From Klenkia brasiliensis (GTDB lineage: Bacteria; Actinomycetota; Actinomycetes; Mycobacteriales; Geodermatophilaceae), in assembly GCF_900100695.1 (NCBI RefSeq), contig NZ_FNCF01000002.1, positions 62,001-126,000 on the forward strand: a DNA stretch of 64,000 bases, read 5' to 3'. Position 1 is the first letter of the stretch; each line of letters opens with the position of its first letter. Below are positions 59,259 through 64,000 of this stretch, in pieces. The notes below the pieces were generated by a model that worked only from the letters and a program-made list of their open reading frames with translations, made no database searches and was not told the DNA's origin. The position numbers were made by a program, and so were the translations under genes.

Positions 59259-60464
59259 TCAGTCCGGGCGGGAGCCCGGGTCGTCGTCGCTGTCGACGAC
59301 GGTGGCCACGGCGGCGAGGGTGCGCGCGGTGGCGGTCCCGGCCGCGGTGGCGGGGACGTCGGAGCCGAGGACGGCGGAGGCGCTGCCGCCGCCGTTGAGC
59401 GGGTGGGCGGTCGAGGTGCCGCCGGTGGAGGCGCAGGGTGCCGGGACGGCGACCGGGCCGTCGGGGGAGCCGGGCGCCGGCACGGGCGCGGGGGCGCCGG
59501 GGGCCGCGGGGCCGGCCGGGGCGACGGGGAGGGCCCAGGGGCTGGCGGCCGGTGGCGCCGCGATGACGGAGTGCTGGGTCAGCGCCGTCGTGCGGGCGGC
59601 CGGCGCGGCCGCGGTGCGGCCCGGGCCGGCGGTGGCCGCGACGGGGGCGGGCAGGTCGGCGGGGGAGCAGACCGGGCCGGGGGCGACCGTGGCGGACGGC
59701 GCGGCCGGGGTGGTGCCGGCGTCGGCCTCGGCGACGGCGGTCGCGGCGTCGGCCGTGACCGGGCCGCCCGCGGCGGCGGTGCCGTCGGTGCCGGCGGCCG
59801 GGACCGCGGTGGCCCCGGGGTCGGCCGCCGTGGTCGCCTGGTCGGTGGACGTGGTCGCCGCGGTGGTCGCCGTCGTGGTCGCCGTCGTTGTCGTCGTGGT
59901 GGTCGCCGCGGTGGTGGCCGACGTGGTGGTGGCCGGCGAGGACGCCGTCGTCGAGCTGCCGGCCGGGGAGGAGGCCGGGGCCTGGTCGGTGGCCGGCGGG
60001 GTGCCGGCCCCGTCCGCGGTGGTGCCCGTCGTGGTCGCCGCGGTGTCGCTGGTCCCGCCCCCGGTGGAGGCGTCCCCGGCCGGGGCCGGCTCGGCGGGTG
60101 GCGGGCCGGCCGGCGCGGTGTCGGCGGGTGGGTCGCCCGGGCTGGGCGCCGGGGCCGGGTCCGCCGGTCGCGGCTCCGGTTCGGGGGAGGTCACCACGTA
60201 GGTCGTGACGGAGCTGTCCGGTCCCGGCTCGGCGGCCGGGCCGGACGCCGGTGCGGTGCCGTCGGTGGAGCCCGGTGCGGGGGTCTCGACGGCCGTGCCG
60301 TCGGCCCCGCCGCTGGTGGTCTCGTCGGCCGACGCGGGTCCGGCGAGCGCGACCCACGCGGCCGCCGACCCCAGGCCGAGGACCGCCCCGGTGAGCAGAC
60401 GACGGCGCCACGGCCGACCACCGGACGGCGGTCGGCCGTCCACGGCGGGGTCGGCCTGGGTCAC
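59259..60464 (-). CDS. Secreted Pro/Ala/Thr-rich protein
   Basis: 401 residues from GTG 60464. Signal peptide with twin Arg region (RPWRRRLLTGAVLGLG) and a cleavage site near AGPASAD, the same AxASAD ending as the neighbouring surface protein. The body is low-complexity, with Pro/Ala repeats and a Thr/Ala block (about 165-215). There are two cysteines far apart (PVCSPAD, PAPCASTG). No sorting motif or catalytic domain. Probably an extracellular or wall-spanning filler or adhesin; it is the gene upstream of the LAYTG protein on the same strand. Confidence 0.7.
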   Translation of the reverse strand: MTQADPAVDGRPPSGGRPWRRRLLTGAVLGLGSAAAWVALAGPASADETTSGGADGTAVETPAPGSTDGTAPASGPAAEPGPDSSVTTYVVTSPEPEPRPADPAPAPSPGDPPADTAPAGPPPAEPAPAGDASTGGGTSDTAATTTGTTADGAGTPPATDQAPASSPAGSSTTASSPATTTSATTAATTTTTTTATTTATTAATTSTDQATTAADPGATAVPAAGTDGTAAAGGPVTADAATAVAEADAGTTPAAPSATVAPGPVCSPADLPAPVAATAGPGRTAAAPAARTTALTQHSVIAAPPAASPWALPVAPAGPAAPGAPAPVPAPGSPDGPVAVPAPCASTGGTSTAHPLNGGGSASAVLGSDVPATAAGTATARTLAAVATVVDSDDDPGSRPD

Positions 60465-60554
60465 GGGGTGGAAGCTAGGGAGGCCGCAAGCCCCTGACCA
60501 CGAAACGAGTCGCGAGCGGTCCGGTTGTCGGCGTGTCGGGCCACGGGGATCGAC

Positions 60555-60592
60555 GGACCGTTCCTTCCCGGTCACGCTGGGTGGACCGTTCC
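60555..60592 (+). promoter_or_regulatory. Direct repeat GGACCGTTCC x2 before the toxin-antitoxin pair
   Basis: GGACCGTTCC at 60555-60564 and 60583-60592, 28 bases apart. The second copy ends 12 bases before the antitoxin ATG. Candidate autoregulatory sites. Confidence 0.45.
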
Positions 60593-60604
60593 CCCGAAGG
60601 TGTG

Positions 60605-60877
60605 ATGCGTGACACCATGCCGGTATCACCGGAACGGGTCGGTGCGGTGGGCGAGGGGGCCCCGGTGGCGATGACGCTGCGGCTGTCGGCCGCGCAGAGC
60701 GAGGCGCTGCGCATCCAGGCGCGCGCCGAGGGTGTGTCGATGCAGGACGTCGCGAAGCGCGCGGTGGCGGAGTACCTGGCCGGCCACGGGCGGACGACGC
60801 CGCTGGAGCTCGTCCTCGACGCCGAGCTCGACCGCTACGCCGATGCCCTGAGGGAGCTGGCCCGGTGGACGGACTGA
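60605..60877 (+). CDS. Ribbon-helix-helix antitoxin-like protein
   Basis: 90 residues from ATG 60605, with GAAGG 5 bases upstream; starts at 60617 or 60671 are possible. The core MTLRLSAAQSEALRIQARA followed by SMQDVAKRAVAEYL is a ribbon-helix-helix DNA-binding unit. The C-terminal part (ELDRYADALRELARWTD) would wrap the toxin. Overlaps the Doc-like gene by 13 bases, the normal order for a type II module. Confidence 0.82.
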   Translation: MRDTMPVSPERVGAVGEGAPVAMTLRLSAAQSEALRIQARAEGVSMQDVAKRAVAEYLAGHGRTTPLELVLDAELDRYADALRELARWTD

Positions 60878-61230
60878 CCGTCGACGACCTGCTGCAGGTC
60901 GCCGCCCGGGTGGTCGGGCCCGACGTCGCGGTCGCCGACCACGGCCTGCTCGCGGCGGCGGTCGCGCGGGTGGGGGCGACGGTGGACGGCGAGGACGTCT
61001 ACGCCACGCCGGTCGAGAAGGCGGCGGCCCTGCTGCACTCCCTGGCCCTGAACGGTCCGCTGGTCAGCGGCAACCGGCCGTTCGCGCTGGCCGCCGCGCT
61101 GGTCCTGCTGGGGCTGCACGACGAGCCCGCGGGCATCTCCGGGCCCGACGCGGTCGCGCTGGTCACCGGCGTGATGACCGGACGGGTCGAGACCGTCGGG
61201 CAGATCGCCCGTGCGCTGCGGGGGCGCTGA
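60865..61230 (+). CDS. Doc-like (Fic family) toxin with altered active site
   Basis: 121 residues from GTG. The fold pattern of death-on-curing toxins is clear (KAAALLHSLALN...LAAALVLLGLHD). The catalytic Fic motif, normally NHxLVDGNKR, reads NGPLVSGNRP: the essential His is Gly, Asp is Ser, and Lys-Arg are Arg-Pro. By sequence the kinase/AMPylase activity should be lost or very different. It follows its antitoxin with overlap. Confidence 0.82.
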   Translation: MDGLTVDDLLQVAARVVGPDVAVADHGLLAAAVARVGATVDGEDVYATPVEKAAALLHSLALNGPLVSGNRPFALAAALVLLGLHDEPAGISGPDAVALVTGVMTGRVETVGQIARALRGR

Positions 61231-61330
61231 GCCGGAACCCACCCGTCACGGCGGCGTCACCGCGCGGGAACGCCGCGCCGCGAGACTCGGGGTCCGGTGC
61301 CCGCAGCGGGGCCCGGCCGAGGGAGGCAGC

Positions 61331-61633
61331 GTGGTGCGGGAGCAGAAGCCGTCGATCTTCCAGCTCGGTGCGGTCGAGGGGGCCGACGGGCAGGTCGTGG
61401 TGTCCGGCTGGGGCCTGGGCATGTGCGCCCCGCGGTGCGCCTGCCACCGCGACCCCGCCGACGGCCAGCTGCGGATCAGCGAGGACCGGGTGGCCGGCAC
61501 GCTGGGGCTGCACAGCTTCCGGCCGGCGCCGTGCGCGTGCTGCCGGCCGTGGACCACCGACGAGCTGCGGGCCGTGCTCCGCGACGCGGCCGCCGTCGCC
61601 GCGCTCGAGGCGCGGGAGCGCACGGCCGGCTGA
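61331..61633 (+). CDS. Small cysteine-rich protein of unknown function
   Basis: 100 residues from GTG 61331 (GTG 61334 also possible) after a GGGAGG site. Seven cysteines cluster in two groups: MCAPRCACHRD and CACCRPW. This could bind zinc or form disulfides. No signal peptide. No family recognised. The 100 bases before it hold no other gene. Confidence 0.6.
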   Translation: MVREQKPSIFQLGAVEGADGQVVVSGWGLGMCAPRCACHRDPADGQLRISEDRVAGTLGLHSFRPAPCACCRPWTTDELRAVLRDAAAVAALEARERTAG

Positions 61634-61803
61634 TGGACGCCGTCGCCGGTCGGCGACCAGGCGGTGTGACGGATGAGGCGGATGGGACAGACACGCCTCC
61701 CGGGGTGTCCGTACGGGCAGCATTCGTCCACCTACGTTCAGTTCCGACCTGCTCGGCGACGTCACCCCTCCCCGGGTGCGCGGGCGGGGACCGGAGGCAC
61801 CTC

Positions 61804-62832
61804 ATGGCACCGCGATCGACCGCGCGACGCTGGTCCCGGACGGCGGTGCCCGCCGTCGCGGCCGGCGTCCTGCTCACGCTGACGGCCGGTCCGGCGACCG
61901 CCGCCCCGACGACCGCCGCCGAGGCCGCCGACGCGGTCACCGAGGCCGCGCAGCAGGTCGAGGCGCTGGGCGAGCAGGTCAACGACGCCGAGCTCGCCGT
62001 GGCCGACAAACAGGCCGAGGCGGCCGCCGCCACCGCCGCCGCCGACACCGCGGCCGCCGCGGTCACCGCGCTGCAGCCCCAGGTGGACGCGATCGTGCGC
62101 AGCGGCTTCGTCGACGGCGTGCCGTCGGGCCTGGAGACCATGCTCAGCAGCGACTCGGCCGACGACGTGCTGCAGCGCGTCTCCACCATCAACCAGCTCA
62201 CCGACCACACCGACGCCGTCCTCGGGCAGCTGGCCGCCGCGCAGCAGGCGGCGGAGCAGGCCCGCGCCGACGCCGACGCCGCCACGGCCGCCGCGGCCAC
62301 GGCGCTGGCCGACCTGCAGGCCCAGCAGGACCAGGTGCAGGCCCAGCTGGCGACCTACCGGGCCGACTACGCCCGGCTCTCCGGTCCGGAGCAGGCGCAG
62401 GTCGACCGCGCCGTGGCCGGCCCGGAGCTGTCGGCCGCGTCGATGGCCGACGCGGCCGCGGCGGCGCCGGCGGCCGCGCCGACCGCGGCGGCGGGGGTCG
62501 CCATCGAGGCCGCGCTGGCGCAGCTCGGCAAGCCCTACGTCTGGGGCTCGTCGGGTCCCGCCGGCTTCGACTGCTCGGGCCTCATGCAGTACGCCTACGC
62601 CGCGGCCGGGATCTCGCTCCCGCACTCCAGCCGCGCGCAGTCCGGTCTGGGCACCCCGGTGTCGCGTGCCGACCTGCAGCCCGGTGACCTGGTGTTCTTC
62701 TACTCACCGGTGAGCCACGTCGGGATGTACATCGGCAACGGGCAGATGGTCCACGCCAGCGTCACCGGCCGGCCGGTCGCGGTCACCAGTGTCGACCAGC
62801 GGGGGTACGTCGGCGCGCGCCGCGTCGCCTGA
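61804..62832 (+). CDS. Secreted NlpC/P60 peptidoglycan hydrolase
   Basis: 342 residues from ATG with GGAGG upstream. Signal peptide (1-34, ending PATAAP). A long coiled-coil segment (about 40-215) rich in Ala, Gln and Asp is followed by an NlpC/P60 domain with catalytic Cys257 in FDCSGLMQYAY, His in SHVGMYIGNG and a third polar residue in MVHAS. It resembles RipA/RipC-type endopeptidases that cut D-Glu-mDAP bonds at the septum. The coiled coil may be an autoinhibitory or FtsEX-binding segment. The 170 bases upstream contain no recognisable riboswitch. Overlaps the opposite-strand DedA gene by 129 bases. Confidence 0.93.
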   Translation: MAPRSTARRWSRTAVPAVAAGVLLTLTAGPATAAPTTAAEAADAVTEAAQQVEALGEQVNDAELAVADKQAEAAAATAAADTAAAAVTALQPQVDAIVRSGFVDGVPSGLETMLSSDSADDVLQRVSTINQLTDHTDAVLGQLAAAQQAAEQARADADAATAAAATALADLQAQQDQVQAQLATYRADYARLSGPEQAQVDRAVAGPELSAASMADAAAAAPAAAPTAAAGVAIEAALAQLGKPYVWGSSGPAGFDCSGLMQYAYAAAGISLPHSSRAQSGLGTPVSRADLQPGDLVFFYSPVSHVGMYIGNGQMVHASVTGRPVAVTSVDQRGYVGARRVA

Positions 62833-63438
62833 GCCCGTCCGGGACCGCCGCCGGCGCACCCGGTACGCGACGACGACGGCGACCACCACGACGGCGGCGA
62901 CCACCGCGCCGGTGGTGCCGACCTTGGACGCCACCGTCTCCCAGGACGCCCCGGCCAGGTAGCCGATGAGCACCGCACCCACGCCCCAGACCAGGCCGCC
63001 GAGGGCGTTCCAGACCAGGAAGGTGCGGTAGCGCATCCGGGCGACGCCGGCCAGCGCCGGGGTGACCGCACGCAGGAACGCGGTGAGCCGGGCGAGGAAC
63101 ACCGCCGGACCGCCGCGCCGGGCCAGGGTGTCCCGCGCCGAGTCGATGCCGTCCTGGTGCCGGTGCGCGATGCGGGTGGCGAGCAGGCGCGGCCCGGCCC
63201 GGCGGCCGACCTCGTAGCCCAGGCTGTCGCCGATGACCGCCGCGGCGACCACCAGCGCGCCGAGCAGCCACACGTCGACCCGGCCCTGGGAGGCGGCCAC
63301 ACCGCCCAGCACGACCGCGGTCTCGGCGGGCACCACGAAGCCGACGAACAGCGCGTCCTCGACGACGACCAGGGCCACGACCACGACGTAGACCCAGATC
63401 GGCGGGATCGACAGCAGGCGTTCCAGCAGCGCGGTCAT
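62704..63438 (-). CDS. DedA-family membrane protein, copy 2, with long tail
   Basis: 244 residues. DedA features DALFVGFVVPAETAVVLGG near residue 28 and FLRAVTPALAGVARM near 122, with five or six helices. About 45 C-terminal residues after the last helix (from RTGSGDAARAD) are encoded opposite the NlpC/P60 catalytic region and look like a readthrough-type tail. Probable lipid flippase or scramblase like copy 1 at 48258-48959, from which it differs clearly. Confidence 0.88.
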   Translation of the reverse strand: MTALLERLLSIPPIWVYVVVVALVVVEDALFVGFVVPAETAVVLGGVAASQGRVDVWLLGALVVAAAVIGDSLGYEVGRRAGPRLLATRIAHRHQDGIDSARDTLARRGGPAVFLARLTAFLRAVTPALAGVARMRYRTFLVWNALGGLVWGVGAVLIGYLAGASWETVASKVGTTGAVVAAVVVVAVVVAYRVRRRRSRTGSGDAARADVPPLVDTGDRDRPAGDAGVDHLPVADVHPDVAHR

Positions 63439-63499
63439 GGGGTCGGTCGTGCCCCACCGACTGGGTGCAGGCTGTCGGTCCCCTGTGGGCTCCCTGGGA

Positions 63500-64000
63500 T
63501 CAGCCGCCCTCGCGCATGCCCCACGGGGAGCCGTAGGCGGTCAGCAGCTCCAGGAACGGCACGGCGTCGAACGCCTCCGGGCCGAGCACGCCCGAGCCCG
63601 ACCAGGTGCCCTCGGCGAGCAGCTCCAGCGCCACCACCGGGTTCACCGCGGTCTGCCAGACCACGGCCTGGTGGCCGTACTCCCGCATGGACCACTCGTT
63701 GTCGACCACGTGGTACAGGTAGACCTGCCGGGGCCCGCCGTCGGTCCCCGTGCCGGTGACCCACAGCCCCGCGCAGGTCTTGCCCGACATGCGGTCACCC
63801 AGCCGGGCCGGGTCGGGCAGGCACGCCGCGACCACGTCCCGCGGGCTGACCTGCACGCCCTTGACCGTCACCGGGTCGGTGCGGTCCAGACCGACCTTGT
63901 GCAGCGCCTTGAGCACGTCGATGAACTCGGTGCCCAGCCCGTACTTGAAGGTGACCCGGCCGGCGTCCACCCAGCGCGGCATGAGGAGCACCTCCTCGTG
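63500..64000 (-). CDS. Saccharopine dehydrogenase-like enzyme, C-terminal part (cut)
   Basis: The frame stays open to the right edge, so only the last 166 residues are seen. VTFKYGLGTEFIDVLKALHKVGLD (given by its start VTFKYGLG) and MSGKTCAGLWVTG are typical of saccharopine dehydrogenase C-terminal (Sacchrp_dh_C) domains, as in LYS1-like or carboxynorspermidine synthase proteins. A GTG at 63991 exists but lies inside the protein. Reaction partner cannot be told without the N-terminal NAD(P) domain. Confidence 0.82.
   Translation of the reverse strand, partial: HEEVLLMPRWVDAGRVTFKYGLGTEFIDVLKALHKVGLDRTDPVTVKGVQVSPRDVVAACLPDPARLGDRMSGKTCAGLWVTGTGTDGGPRQVYLYHVVDNEWSMREYGHQAVVWQTAVNPVVALELLAEGTWSGSGVLGPEAFDAVPFLELLTAYGSPWGMREGG

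Noticed and set aside
57567-60497. 976-codon plus-strand frame across the two secreted-protein genes
   Set aside because: Gly/Arg/Val low-complexity shadow; minus strand shows signal peptides, repeats and a sorting signal.
61640-61803. Leader of the NlpC/P60 gene tested by eye for a c-di-AMP (ydaO) riboswitch
   Set aside because: The conserved ydaO blocks could not be found.

Overview
The window looks like a chromosomal segment of a high-G+C actinomycete. Sampled 60-base lines in ordinary genes run about 70-80% G+C, GTG starts are very common, and many neighbouring genes overlap by 4 bases (GTGA/ATGA). The gene content (mycofactocin system, Asp23/AmaP cluster, sortase-E type LAxTG surface protein, ZTP riboswitch ahead of glyA, EspI/MinD-like ATPase) suggests a Geodermatophilaceae-like organism (Blastococcus, Geodermatophilus or Modestobacter). 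That placement is inference. No rRNA, tRNA, CRISPR array, transposase or integrase was seen.

Layout. 0-3.6 kb: a fused MoxR ATPase-VWA protein with a response regulator and a histidine kinase. 3.6-7.0 kb: a lipoprotein, a GlsB-type membrane protein and a GGDEF-EAL protein. 7.1-9.8 kb: a tightly packed seven-gene Asp23/AmaP-type envelope stress operon. 9.9-14.4 kb: a SpoIIE-type phosphatase, an FAD monooxygenase and a cysteine desulfurase-like enzyme behind two matching palindromes. 14.5-22.6 kb: the first mycofactocin block (mftR, mftA, mftB, mftC, FadH/OYE oxidoreductase 1, two mycofactocin-coupled SDRs), then a separate MoxR + VWA (CoxD/CoxE-like) pair. 22.6-28.6 kb: small membrane proteins, a GH10 lipoprotein, a DUF1275 protein and a hydrolase. 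28.6-33.6 kb: an iron-siderophore type binding lipoprotein diverging from the second mycofactocin block (FadH/OYE 2, mftE, mftF). 33.7-37.5 kb: two MFS exporters and a GAF regulator. 37.7-42.6 kb: a CO-dehydrogenase-family molybdenum hydroxylase operon (small, large and medium subunits plus CoxG) ending in a strong terminator.

42.6-45.3 kb is a compact, visibly lower-G+C three-gene cassette (TIGR04255-like protein, HTH protein, unknown protein). Its genes are overlap-coupled and it abuts the last codon of a host hydrolase gene. It is the best candidate here for an undescribed, possibly defence-related, system. 45.3-56.7 kb is mostly housekeeping: EspI/ParA-like ATPase, HAD enzyme, two-part TldD/PmbA protease, RNase HI, LMW phosphatase, and glyA under a ZTP riboswitch. 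56.7-60.5 kb encodes two large secreted low-complexity proteins, one with five repeats and a LAYTG sorting signal. 60.6-64 kb holds a Doc-like toxin-antitoxin pair with a degenerate Fic motif, an NlpC/P60 hydrolase, a DedA protein and a cut saccharopine dehydrogenase-like gene.

How it fits together. Mycofactocin precursor and maturation genes are split into two blocks about 9 kb apart. No mftD or mftG is visible between or beside them. The blocks carry two FadH/OYE-like flavoenzymes and two coupled SDRs, the likely users of the cofactor. Regulation is readable from sequence: an MftR-type palindrome filling a promoter spacer, a strong hairpin between mftA and mftB, and a DtxR/IdeR-like box beside the second block.
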